DNA of 64,000 nucleotides from assembly GCA_900469625.1 (NCBI GenBank), contig UBXV01000006.1, positions 1 to 64,000 on the forward strand, in the 5' to 3' direction. This stretch comes from Hyphomicrobiales bacterium (GTDB lineage: Bacteria; Pseudomonadota; Alphaproteobacteria; Rhizobiales; Rhizobiaceae). A program made the translations under genes and the position numbers. Positions 18,441 to 26,439 of this stretch are shown one piece after another. The notes under the pieces were generated by a model. The model did no database searches. It was not told where the DNA came from and saw only the letters and a program-made list of their open reading frames with translations. Numbering within the stretch: the stretch's first letter is position 1; each line of letters opens with the position of its first letter.

Positions 18441-18455
18441 TTAATCATTCTTTAA
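18441..18455. promoter_or_regulatory. CtrA-type site TTAA-N7-TTAA
   Basis: TTAA (18441-18444), TCATTCT, TTAA (18452-18455) is an exact full CtrA consensus. It lies in the 429-bp space between the two DUF1127 genes, 176 nt before the second. The rest of 18278-18440 shows nothing I can name. Confidence 0.5.
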
Positions 18456-18493
18456 GTGATGGCGCATTTTCGAGCGGGCGCAAATCCTGCCCA

Positions 18494-18533
18494 GCAATGC
18501 AGCGATGCACTGCACAAATGCATAGCAGCTGCA
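18494..18533. promoter_or_regulatory. TGC-rich box cluster before the second DUF1127 gene
   Basis: The core TGCACTGCACAA (18506-18517) matches TGCRNYGCASMA fully and shares the 14-mer TGCACTGCACAAAT with the site at 17288. It is embedded in a run of six TGC/GCA half-sites. It lies 114 nt before the gene start, nearly the same distance as at the first DUF1127 gene. Confidence 0.5.
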
Positions 18534-18631
18534 TTTTCTTTGCACTCCACCTTCTAATTAGACAAGCGTATAAGAACCTCAACGACGCAGACAGATGGCT
18601 GTCGCGACAAACCGATCTTGAGGAAAAGACC

Positions 18632-18775
18632 ATGAACCCGATTCGCATCGCAAAAAGCTGGATCAACTACCGCCGCACCGTCAGCGAGCTCGGCAACCTG
18701 TCGAACCACGCTCTCAACGATATCGGCATCACCCGCTACGATATCCGCAACATTGCATCGCGCTCCTTCCGTTAA
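18632..18775 (+). CDS. DUF1127 micro-protein, 47 aa (second)
   Basis: A paralogue of the first DUF1127 protein with identical length, beginning MNPIRIAKSWINYRR and carrying LSNHALNDIGITRYDI. Both have a Trp-x(2)-Tyr-Arg N-terminal half and the Leu-x-Asp-(I/L)-Gly-Ile core. The ribosome site GAGGA lies 8 nt upstream of ATG 18632; the longer open frame from 18497 is not family sequence. It ends at its own terminator. The upstream region carries a TGC-rich cluster and a CtrA-type site, so growth-state or cell-cycle control is possible. Confidence 0.9.
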   Translation: MNPIRIAKSWINYRRTVSELGNLSNHALNDIGITRYDIRNIASRSFR

Positions 18776-18797
18776 TCGGATCGCGAGACCAGACTTC

Positions 18798-18829
18798 CAA
18801 AACGGCGCCTTTCAGGCGCCGTTTTCGTT
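18798..18829 (+). terminator. Terminator of the second DUF1127 gene
   Basis: An 11-bp perfect stem AAAACGGCGCC / GGCGCCGTTTT with a 5-nt loop and a further T run (CGTTTG). Confidence 0.9.
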
Positions 18830-18885
18830 TGCTGCGATAGCAACGACAGTTGGAACGACGGGGCGAGCATGGTAGGAAGCCGGCC

Positions 18886-20298
18886 ATGAGCAAAGACACC
18901 TCTTCCCATTCTCCCATCCATGTCATCGGCGGCGGACTTGCCGGGTCCGAAGCTGCCTGGCAGATCGCCGAGGCTGGCGTTCCCGTCATTCTGCACGAGA
19001 TGCGCGGCGTCCGCGGAACCGATGCACACAAGACCGACGGCCTTGCCGAACTCGTCTGTTCCAACTCGTTCCGCTCCGACGACGCGACCAGTAACGCCGT
19101 CGGCGTGCTCCATGCCGAAATGCGCCTTGCCGGCTCGCTGATCATGAAGGCGGCCGATGCCAACCAGGTTCCGGCCGGCAGCGCGCTTGCCGTCGATCGT
19201 GACGGTTTCTCCGACGCCGTTACCGCGGCAATTGCCGCCCACCCGCTGATTTCGGTCGTTCGGGAGGAAGTTCGAGGCCTGCCGCCCAGGGAGTGGGACC
19301 TGGCAGTGATTGCCACCGGCCCGCTGACCGCCCCTGACCTTGCCGAATCGATCCGCGCGGAAACCGGCGCCGATGCATTGGCCTTCTTCGACGCCATCGC
19401 GCCGATCGTCTACACCGAGACGATCGACATGGACATTTGCTGGTACCAGTCGCGTTACGACAAGGTTGGCCCCGGCGGCACCGGCAAGGACTATATCAAC
19501 TGCCCGATGAACGAGGAGCAGTACCACGCCTTCATCGACGCGCTGGTGGCAGGTGACAAGACCGGCTTCAAGGAATGGGAAGGTACACCCTATTTCGATG
19601 GCTGCCTGCCGATCGAAGTGATGGCGGAGCGTGGCCGCGAGACCCTGCGCTATGGGCCGATGAAGCCCATGGGGCTGACGAACGCCCACAATCCGACGGT
19701 CAAGGCCTATGCCGTCGTCCAGCTGCGCCAGGATAACGCGCTTGGCACGCTTTACAACATGGTCGGATTCCAGACCAAGCTGAAGTATGGCGCGCAGGCG
19801 GAAGTGTTCCGGATGATACCGGGCTTGGAGAACGCGGAGTTCGCGCGTCTCGGCGGCCTGCACCGCAACACCTATATCAACTCGCCCACGCTGCTCGATG
19901 GAACGCTGACGTTGAAATCGCGGCCCGGCCTGCGCTTTGCCGGCCAGATTACCGGCTGCGAGGGCTATGTGGAGAGCGCCAGCATCGGCTTGCTTGCCGG
20001 TCGCTTCGCCGCCGCCGAACGCAAGGGGCAAGCCTTGACCGCGCCTCCGGCAACGACTGCGTTCGGCGCGCTGCTCAACCATATCACCGGCGGCCACATC
20101 GTGTCCGACGACGAGCCGGGCAAGCGTTCATTCCAGCCGATGAACGTCAATTTCGGGTTGTTCCCGCCGCTCGATCCGGGCGCCATCACCAAGCCTGAAG
20201 GCGTCAAGCGTTTCAGAGGCAAGGAAAAGGCAGCTGCAAAGAAGCAGTTGACGGCGGCGCGCGCGCTCAACGACTGCGCCGCCTGGCTGAACGGCTGA
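18886..20298 (+). CDS. trmFO: Folate-dependent tRNA m5U54 methyltransferase TrmFO
   Basis: It makes 5-methyluridine at position 54 of tRNA using methylene-tetrahydrofolate and FADH2. The 470-aa protein has an N-terminal FAD motif [15 protein letters not shown], the block [11 protein letters not shown], the middle segment [16 protein letters not shown], and a C-terminal FAD-binding [16 protein letters not shown]. The start ATG 18886 has AGGAAG about 10 nt upstream. It ends with [10 protein letters not shown] and a short tail. The next 218 bp downstream hold no gene. Confidence 0.96.
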   Translation: MSKDTSSHSPIHVIGGGLAGSEAAWQIAEAGVPVILHEMRGVRGTDAHKTDGLAELVCSNSFRSDDATSNAVGVLHAEMRLAGSLIMKAADANQVPAGSALAVDRDGFSDAVTAAIAAHPLISVVREEVRGLPPREWDLAVIATGPLTAPDLAESIRAETGADALAFFDAIAPIVYTETIDMDICWYQSRYDKVGPGGTGKDYINCPMNEEQYHAFIDALVAGDKTGFKEWEGTPYFDGCLPIEVMAERGRETLRYGPMKPMGLTNAHNPTVKAYAVVQLRQDNALGTLYNMVGFQTKLKYGAQAEVFRMIPGLENAEFARLGGLHRNTYINSPTLLDGTLTLKSRPGLRFAGQITGCEGYVESASIGLLAGRFAAAERKGQALTAPPATTAFGALLNHITGGHIVSDDEPGKRSFQPMNVNFGLFPPLDPGAITKPEGVKRFRGKEKAAAKKQLTAARALNDCAAWLNG

Positions 20299-20516
20299 CG
20301 CTGGCCCAGGAGAGCCGCAACGCGGCTTTCCGTCAGGACAGTGCGGAGACAAGGAGATGACGCATCTCTGCGCCTTCGCCGGAGCCAGAAGCGCCCAGGC
20401 GGAGAGCCAAGGTTTAGACCTGCAATACCGATCACTTCCGGTTTGCAGGTCTCACATTTCGATAGCCCACCATCAGCGCCGGCATTGCTGCGGCACTTGC
20501 TGCCGGGCAGCCTCCG

Positions 20517-20984
20517 CTATTCGCTTGCTTGTGCCGGTGATGGCAGGTCGGCCCCATCGGTATTGAATTCCGATTTCGGGCTGAAGCTTCCCAGGAGCCA
20601 TAGCGAAACCTCGGCAGCCTCGCCCGCATTTTGAAACTCGAATGCATTGTCGAGATACGCGAAGTCCGGGAAATGCACGATCAGCCCACGTCCGCTTTCA
20701 GAGCTGTTGACGCGCACCTTGCCAGGTTGAATGACGTGGCAAACATGATGTGTGCCGTGTGACTGAATGAAACCGGCCTTGCCGTCGTGCAGCCTCAGGA
20801 AAATCGCCTTGCGGTCTGCCGTCGAATGCAGAGCACGAATCGCCTCATCGGGAAAGGCGCGCCCGAAGTCGACCATGGCCGAACCGGCATCGGGATTGTC
20901 CCAGTCGCGCTCGTTGCGCGCATTCATCCACATGTAGAACGCGCCAGCGAGAATGGCGATGATGATGAAAAGCAGCCAGAGCAT
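20517..20984 (-). CDS. Membrane-anchored protein of unknown function
   Basis: A 155-aa protein with one N-terminal transmembrane helix (about residues 1-20, MLWLLFIIIAILAGAFYMW) and a soluble domain containing IFLRLHDGKAGFIQSHG and GLIVHFPDFAYLDN. The gene ends in an acidic, proline-containing tail. I recognise no family and no catalytic motif. It stands alone, 114 bp from the phytoene-synthase-like gene on the same strand. GC and codon use look like the neighbours, so it is probably a real lineage-specific gene. Confidence 0.6.
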   Translation of the reverse strand: MLWLLFIIIAILAGAFYMWMNARNERDWDNPDAGSAMVDFGRAFPDEAIRALHSTADRKAIFLRLHDGKAGFIQSHGTHHVCHVIQPGKVRVNSSESGRGLIVHFPDFAYLDNAFEFQNAGEAAEVSLWLLGSFSPKSEFNTDGADLPSPAQASE

Positions 20985-21098
20985 CGGACGGGCACCCCTT
21001 CAATGGGCAGGAAGCGATAGGCTCCCATCTATAAGGTGCGAGCCTTGCGCCAATTTGACCAAACGCGCGACACCGCCTCGACGGAATGTGCGCCCTGT

Positions 21099-21941
21099 CT
21101 AGAACCGCTTGCGCCTGTTCGCCCGCCACATCCACCATTGCCGCCGCCATTGCGCTGGTCTTATCGGCTTGCGCAACAGGTCTGCACCGACGGCGTCAGC
21201 GCGATCGAAGACGGGCTCGACCAGTGCCAGCGGAATGAACGCCGCAAAGTTATCGGCCGAAATCGTCGAGATTCGGGCGCGCGCCTTTGCCAGGTGGTCG
21301 CGGCCGTATCCGGTGAAGGCCCGTATCGCCCGCCCGATCGCTTCCAGATCCTGTCCGGCGAGAAGCGTCTCGCGGTCAAGCCCGGTTGCCCTGAGCAGCT
21401 CGGCCGGTAGATACACCTGCCCGCGTCGGCAGTGTTGCGGCAACAGCAACAACAGGCCGGCGACCGTCTGGGCGACGCCAGCGTGACCGGCGGCTTCCGC
21501 GGACGTTGCCGCGTTTTTCGGGTCGAGCACGAGCGAGGAAAGCTGAACGAGCGCCGATGCCGTTTCCCCGGCGTAACCTTCGAACGCCGCCCTGTCTTCC
21601 ATCGGGTCATCGTAGAGATCGAAGATTCTGGCGTCGATCATGTTCTGGAACACGGAGACCGGCAGGCGGTGCTTGCGAATGCACTCGAGCAAAGCGCGTG
21701 CGAGCGGGTGTCCCTCGCCGGTCGCCTCCTCGTTCTCCAACAGTTCCCGCCACCACTGCATGCGGATCTCGCCGGGAATCGGCTCATGCACCAGTTCGCG
21801 AATGCGGGCGAGTTCGGCGTTGAAGGCATAGAGCGCTGCGAGCGACGGCTGGCTTTCGACCGGCGCGAGCAGGCAGGCGAGGTAACGGTCACGATCCGTA
21901 TCCCTGAGGTCGGTCAGGATCTGGCTATCGGTGTCTTGCAC
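21099..21941 (-). CDS. Squalene/phytoene synthase-fold protein, NDUFAF6-like
   Basis: A 280-aa all-helical isoprenoid-synthase-fold protein. The first Asp-rich motif of true phytoene synthases is missing (FNAELARIRELV instead of a DDxxD context), so prenyl condensation is doubtful. Human NDUFAF6, a complex I assembly factor, belongs to the same family. The neighbouring gene encodes an NDUFAF3-type protein, which supports an assembly role over carotenoid synthesis; no crt genes are near. I chose GTG 21941 (AGGGA 8 nt upstream); a TTG at 21962 is the longest alternative. Confidence 0.8.
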   Translation of the reverse strand: MQDTDSQILTDLRDTDRDRYLACLLAPVESQPSLAALYAFNAELARIRELVHEPIPGEIRMQWWRELLENEEATGEGHPLARALLECIRKHRLPVSVFQNMIDARIFDLYDDPMEDRAAFEGYAGETASALVQLSSLVLDPKNAATSAEAAGHAGVAQTVAGLLLLLPQHCRRGQVYLPAELLRATGLDRETLLAGQDLEAIGRAIRAFTGYGRDHLAKARARISTISADNFAAFIPLALVEPVFDRADAVGADLLRKPIRPAQWRRQWWMWRANRRKRF

Positions 21942-21962
21942 GGACGTTTTCCCTGGCCGCAA

Positions 21963-22349
21963 TCAGACGGCAATCAGCGCGACGGCAACCGCGCGCGCTT
22001 CGGCCAGCATCACGTTGTAGGTTCTGACGGCAGCGCCGGTGCTCATCGGGTCGGACGAGATGTTGACTGCCCGCAAGGCGGTCTTCAGGTCTGCCGGCAG
22101 CGGGCGAATGTCGCGGCCGGTGCCAACCAGCAGCACTTCGATATCGCGCGCCTCATCCAGAACACGCTGGAATTTTTCCGGCAACAGCGGATCCCCTTCC
22201 GCCACGTCCCAGGCATAGACGCCCGAAGGCAGCATCAGGACGGAACCGCGGTGCGACATGTCGGCAAAACGGAAGCCGCCATTGCCATAGGCATCAATCG
22301 GGGCGCGCCCCGGAAAGTGCGCTTCGCGGATTTCGATACCCCTTGGCAT
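21963..22349 (-). CDS. Mth938-like domain protein (NDUFAF3 homologue)
   Basis: A 128-aa protein with the compact Mth938/DUF498 fold: GRAPIDAYGNGGFRF, a SVLMLPSGVYAWDV strand pair, LLVGTGRDIRPLP and TYNVMLAEARAVAVALI. Its mitochondrial relative NDUFAF3 helps assemble the Q-module of complex I, and conserved linkage of this family to secDF in alphaproteobacteria was noted when NDUFAF3 was described (from memory). Here it starts one base after the secDF stop, so the two are coupled. Start ATG 22349 matches the family; the longer ORF runs inside secDF. Confidence 0.88.
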   Translation of the reverse strand: MPRGIEIREAHFPGRAPIDAYGNGGFRFADMSHRGSVLMLPSGVYAWDVAEGDPLLPEKFQRVLDEARDIEVLLVGTGRDIRPLPADLKTALRAVNISSDPMSTGAAVRTYNVMLAEARAVAVALIAV

Positions 22350-22350
22350 T

Positions 22351-24921
22351 TCAGACAGAACCCTTTGCCGTTTGCGCCGTCCCGGCGCCCGGGCCGGAGA
22401 TGTGCTCGCCGCCCTGGAAATGGTCCGTCCGCTTGCGGAAGAGGATGAGGATCGGACCTGCGATGTAGATGGAAGAGATCGTGCCGACGACGACACCAAA
22501 CAAGAGCGTCACGCTGAAAGAGCGAATAAGACCACTACCGAAGAAGTAGAGCGCCGAAAGCGCCAGCACCGTCGTCAGCGCCGTCAGGATGGTGCGTGAC
22601 AGCGTCTGATTGATCGAAGCGTCAATCAGAACCGAAAGCGGCATCTTCTTGTAACGGCTGAGGTTCTCGCGGATGCGATCATAGATGACGACAGTGTCGT
22701 TGAGGGAGTAACCGATGATGGTCAGGAAAGCGGCGATGCTGCCGAGGTTGAACTCAATGCCGGTGATGACCAGGAAGCCGATCGTCAGCAGCACGTCATG
22801 CAGGGTCGCGATGATGGCTCCCACGGCAAAGCGCCACTCGAAGCGAAGCCAGACGTAGAGCAGGATTGCGGCAAAGGAGACGGCAAGGCCGATGGTGCCC
22901 GCGCGGGTCAGTTCGCCCGATACAACCGGGCCGACGACCTCGACGCGCTTGAAATCATATTCATCGCTCAGTTCGGCCCTGATGACGCCGACCGCGGTTT
23001 GCTCCGCGTTATCGCCGGCCTCCTGCGAGGGGACGCGCACCAGAACGCCTCTGCCGGACCCCAGATGCTGCACCTGCACCTCGCCAAGGTTCAGCTCGTC
23101 GAGGCGCACGCGCAGATCGGCGATATCGACGTTGCCTGCCCTGCTCTCGAGCTCGATGATCGACCCGCCCTTGAAATCGACCCCGAGATTGAGACCGAGG
23201 CTGGAGAGCAGGACGACGGAGGCGATCGATAGCGCCGCCATCACGATGAAGATCGGGTTGCGGATCGCCATGAAGCGGATGTCGAGATCGCTGAAGCGAC
23301 CGGTTCGAATGCCCTTCGGCAGATGCTGCGCCTTCCAGCCGCGAAGCCAGGCCTTGGCGATCCTGCGCGTCACCGTATAGGCGGTAAACAGCGTCGTGAC
23401 GCTGCCGATCGCGAGCGTGACGGCAAAGCCGCGCACGGAGCCGGAGCCGAGATAAAAGAGAATCGCACCTGCAATCAGCATCGTCAGATTGGCATCGAAG
23501 AGGCTGGTGAAGGCACGCGCAAACCCCTTGTTGACCGACTGGACCAGCGGTTGCCCCGTGCGCGCTTCCTCGCGGATGCGCTCGTAGATCAACACGTTGG
23601 AATCGACAGCAACGCCGATCGTCAGGATGATCGCGGCAATGCCCGGCAGTGTCAGCGTGGCACCGGTGAGCGACAGCGCGGCGATGATCAGAATGAGGTT
23701 CACGGCGAGCGCCGCAACGGCGAAGATGCCGAAGACGCCGTAGAAGAAGATCATGGATGCAGCGACGGCGACGGCGGCAATGAAGCCGGCCTTCAGGCCA
23801 TCACCGATCGCATCGTCGCCGACGCCAGGCCCGACGGTCCGCTCCTCGACCACAGTCAAAGTCGCCGGCAAAGGTCCGGTTCTGACGAGAGCGGCAAGAT
23901 CGCCAGCTCCTTCCTCCGGCAGATCGGCGGCAATGATCGCGGTATCACCCTTGATGGTGTCGCCCAGCGCCGCCGTTGCAACGACTTGATCGTCCAGAAC
24001 GATCGCCACCTTCTGGCCAGCACCTTTCGCCTGCAGTGCAGCCATACGCCCGGTCGCCGCCGGAGACAGTTTGATGGCAACCGAGGCCGCGCCGCCTTCT
24101 GCGGCCATCTGCGGCTGAGCGCCGATGAAATCTTCGCCCGACAGGAGCGGCGCCTTTTCGACCAAATAGGGGATCGGCGGATCGTCGAAGGAGTAAAGCA
24201 CTTCGTTGCCGGCCGGGGGCTGCGCATCGATGGCCTGCTGCACGGGAACGGCATCGTTCTGCAAATGGAATGAAACACGGGCGCGCTGGCTGAGCAGATC
24301 CTTCAGCCGCTGCGGATCAGCGAGACCGGGCACCTGAACGATCAACCGATCGTCGCCACGACGCTGGATCAACGGATCCGCCACTCCGACTTCCGCGATC
24401 CTGCGCTGAACGACACCGGCCGCCTGGCCCAAAGCCTGAGACAGGCGGTAGTCAATGCCTTCATCGCTCAGGCGAAGCCGGATCAGATCATCCTCTTCAG
24501 CACTGTCGAAGGCCAGTTCCGAAACTTCGTCGTTGACCAGTCCACCGGTTTCGACCGGCACCAGCAAGGGCGCGAGTGCTGCGCGCGCGGCGGGCAATTT
24601 CGCACGGTCGCGAACCCTGAGCGAAATCCGCTGGCCTTCGCCCGACAGGCCGATATAAGCGATGTCGGCATCGCGCAGGGCTTTGCCGACATCGTTTGTC
24701 ACGGTTTCAAGCCGTTCGGCGACGATATCGTCGCGCGCAGCCTGCAACATGAAGTGCGAACCACCCTGCAGGTCGAGACCCAGAGTGACCTGACGGTGCG
24801 GAAGCCAGGACGGCATCGCACCGGCCTGTTCCTTCGTCAGGAAATTCGGCATCGCAAACGCGACACCCAAAAGGACTGCCAGCCAAACAAGAGCGCTCTT
24901 CAACGGCTTCAGATTGGACAT
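22351..24921 (-). CDS. secDF: Fused protein-export membrane protein SecDF
   Basis: SecD and SecF pull pre-proteins across the inner membrane using the proton gradient, working with SecYEG and YajC. The 856-aa protein is a natural fusion: the SecD half (about 1-520) has an N-terminal helix, the large periplasmic P1 domain and five clustered helices; the SecF half (about 540-840) has a second periplasmic domain and helices. GVAVDSNVLIYERIREE and GYSLNDTVVIYDRIREN are the paired helix-4 motifs, with the conserved Asp in each. The start ATG 24921 has GGAG upstream. It follows yajC by 50 bp. Confidence 0.96.
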   Translation of the reverse strand: MSNLKPLKSALVWLAVLLGVAFAMPNFLTKEQAGAMPSWLPHRQVTLGLDLQGGSHFMLQAARDDIVAERLETVTNDVGKALRDADIAYIGLSGEGQRISLRVRDRAKLPAARAALAPLLVPVETGGLVNDEVSELAFDSAEEDDLIRLRLSDEGIDYRLSQALGQAAGVVQRRIAEVGVADPLIQRRGDDRLIVQVPGLADPQRLKDLLSQRARVSFHLQNDAVPVQQAIDAQPPAGNEVLYSFDDPPIPYLVEKAPLLSGEDFIGAQPQMAAEGGAASVAIKLSPAATGRMAALQAKGAGQKVAIVLDDQVVATAALGDTIKGDTAIIAADLPEEGAGDLAALVRTGPLPATLTVVEERTVGPGVGDDAIGDGLKAGFIAAVAVAASMIFFYGVFGIFAVAALAVNLILIIAALSLTGATLTLPGIAAIILTIGVAVDSNVLIYERIREEARTGQPLVQSVNKGFARAFTSLFDANLTMLIAGAILFYLGSGSVRGFAVTLAIGSVTTLFTAYTVTRRIAKAWLRGWKAQHLPKGIRTGRFSDLDIRFMAIRNPIFIVMAALSIASVVLLSSLGLNLGVDFKGGSIIELESRAGNVDIADLRVRLDELNLGEVQVQHLGSGRGVLVRVPSQEAGDNAEQTAVGVIRAELSDEYDFKRVEVVGPVVSGELTRAGTIGLAVSFAAILLYVWLRFEWRFAVGAIIATLHDVLLTIGFLVITGIEFNLGSIAAFLTIIGYSLNDTVVIYDRIRENLSRYKKMPLSVLIDASINQTLSRTILTALTTVLALSALYFFGSGLIRSFSVTLLFGVVVGTISSIYIAGPILILFRKRTDHFQGGEHISGPGAGTAQTAKGSV

Positions 24922-24971
24922 GCCTCAAACGCTCCGTTTCCCGGACGCTTCCGGTTGTGGCTGGACTTCGG

Positions 24972-25307
24972 TTATTCCTTTACGGGTTCGCCCTTGACGC
25001 GAACCTCCGAAACGCCGGCGCGCGCGACGCGGATCTTGACGCCGTCAGCAATTTCCACTTCCAGCTCGCTGTCGTCGATGACCTTCGTCACCTTGCCGAG
25101 GATGCCGCCACCGATCACGACCTGATCGCTGCGACGGATGTTCTTCAGCAGCTCTTCGCGGCGCTTCATCTGCGCGCGCTGCGGGCGAATGATCAGGAAA
25201 TACATGACTACAAAGATCAGCAGGAAAGGCAGAATGGACATCAGGATGTCGGCGCCGCCGGTCGACGGCGCGCCAGCTGTCTGCGCAAAAGCTTCGGTAA
25301 TGAACAT
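24972..25307 (-). CDS. yajC: Preprotein translocase subunit YajC
   Basis: The small partner of SecDF. The 111-aa protein has one transmembrane helix (about residues 25-45, ending VVMYFLIIRPQ) and the conserved RPQRAQMKRREELL, with a beta-rich domain after it. The ribosome site AAGGAG lies 7 nt before the ATG. It is the first gene of the yajC-secDF-NDUFAF3-like-NDUFAF6-like run and is divergent from the DUF815 ATPase; the promoters must lie in 25308-25546. Confidence 0.95.
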   Translation of the reverse strand: MFITEAFAQTAGAPSTGGADILMSILPFLLIFVVMYFLIIRPQRAQMKRREELLKNIRRSDQVVIGGGILGKVTKVIDDSELEVEIADGVKIRVARAGVSEVRVKGEPVKE

Positions 25308-25546
25308 CGATCACTCCTTGAGTTCAAAATATGCGACGGTTTCTCCGCGCCAAATCGGCCGGAATATAAGGGCGCGCAGCCGCATTGCAAAGCGATGGCA
25401 CCCGTATCCGATGCAGTGCCTCTGACACAATTTCCGCAAGAGGAGAACCCCCTCTCCCGCCCGCTGCGGCCTTTTCCAGCGCAAACCTGCGTGCTACCCG
25501 GTTTAAGCAAAGCCAAGTGACTGATTCAGCAAGCGGAGATGGACCG

Positions 25547-26416
25547 ATGAGTGAAACCAGGATCGACGTTCTCATCAAGGAAATGCAGAAGCTTTCCGCA
25601 GCGCTCGAGCGCATCGCCGGCCCTGCTGCCGCTGCCAACGACTGGGATGCCGCCGAGTGTTTTGTCTGGGCGCCGGCCAGCCATCATCTGCAACCGGTCA
25701 AGCGACCGAACCGCATCGAATTGTCCCTCATCACCGGCGTCGATCACGTGCGCGACATCCTCGTCGACAACACGCTGCGCTTCGCGGAAGGTTACCCGGC
25801 AAACAATGTGCTGCTGTGGGGCGCGCGCGGCATGGGAAAATCCTCGCTGGTCAAGTCCGTCCATGCCCAGGTCGCCCGCGATACGGGCGTCGCAATCAAG
25901 CTCGTGGAAGTTCACCGCGAGGATATTGCCACCCTGCCGGCCTTGATGGAGATCCTGAAATCGGCGCCAACGCCGGTGATCGTCTTCTGCGACGATCTTT
26001 CCTTTGACCATGACGATACGTCGTACAAGTCATTGAAGGCTGTGCTCGATGGCGGGGTCGAGGGACGGCCGAGCAATGTCCTGCTCTATGCAACATCGAA
26101 CCGGCGCCACCTTCTGCCGCGCCATATGATGGAAAACGAACAGTCGACCGCCATCAACCCGTCGGAAGCGGTGGAAGAGAAGGTGTCGCTGTCGGATCGC
26201 TTCGGCCTGTGGCTCGGATTCCACAAGTGCAGCCAGGACGATTATCTGGCGATGATCGACGGCTATGCCGGTCACTATGGGCTGAAAGTCGACAAGGAGA
26301 CGCTGCACGCCGATGCGCTGGAATGGTCGACGACGCGGGGCGCAAGGTCCGGCCGCGTCGCCTGGCAATTCATTCAGGATCTGGCCGGTCGCCTGCGCCA
26401 CCGGCTGGAAGGCTGA
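25547..26416 (+). CDS. DUF815 AAA+-type ATPase
   Basis: A 289-aa ATPase with Walker A GARGMGKS at residues 92-99, Walker B VIVFCDDLSF, and a sensor-like region NVLLYATSNRRHL. A later motif LSDRFGLWLGF is typical of DUF815. The family is widespread and poorly characterised; the target is unknown. Start ATG 25547 has GGAG 8 nt upstream, while the frame stays open to 25385. Linkage to yajC-secDF is conserved in relatives as far as I recall, but a role in secretion is only inference. It converges on the nlpD-like gene with 23 bp between. Confidence 0.85.
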   Translation: MSETRIDVLIKEMQKLSAALERIAGPAAAANDWDAAECFVWAPASHHLQPVKRPNRIELSLITGVDHVRDILVDNTLRFAEGYPANNVLLWGARGMGKSSLVKSVHAQVARDTGVAIKLVEVHREDIATLPALMEILKSAPTPVIVFCDDLSFDHDDTSYKSLKAVLDGGVEGRPSNVLLYATSNRRHLLPRHMMENEQSTAINPSEAVEEKVSLSDRFGLWLGFHKCSQDDYLAMIDGYAGHYGLKVDKETLHADALEWSTTRGARSGRVAWQFIQDLAGRLRHRLEG

Positions 26417-26439
26417 TATCGACCAGCGGTGATATCGGC

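Noticed and set aside
21099-21941. Carotenoid or hopanoid biosynthesis gene (crtB/hpnC)
   Set aside because: The Asp-rich catalytic motif is lacking and no crt, hpn or shc genes are nearby; linkage to an NDUFAF3-type gene fits an assembly factor better.
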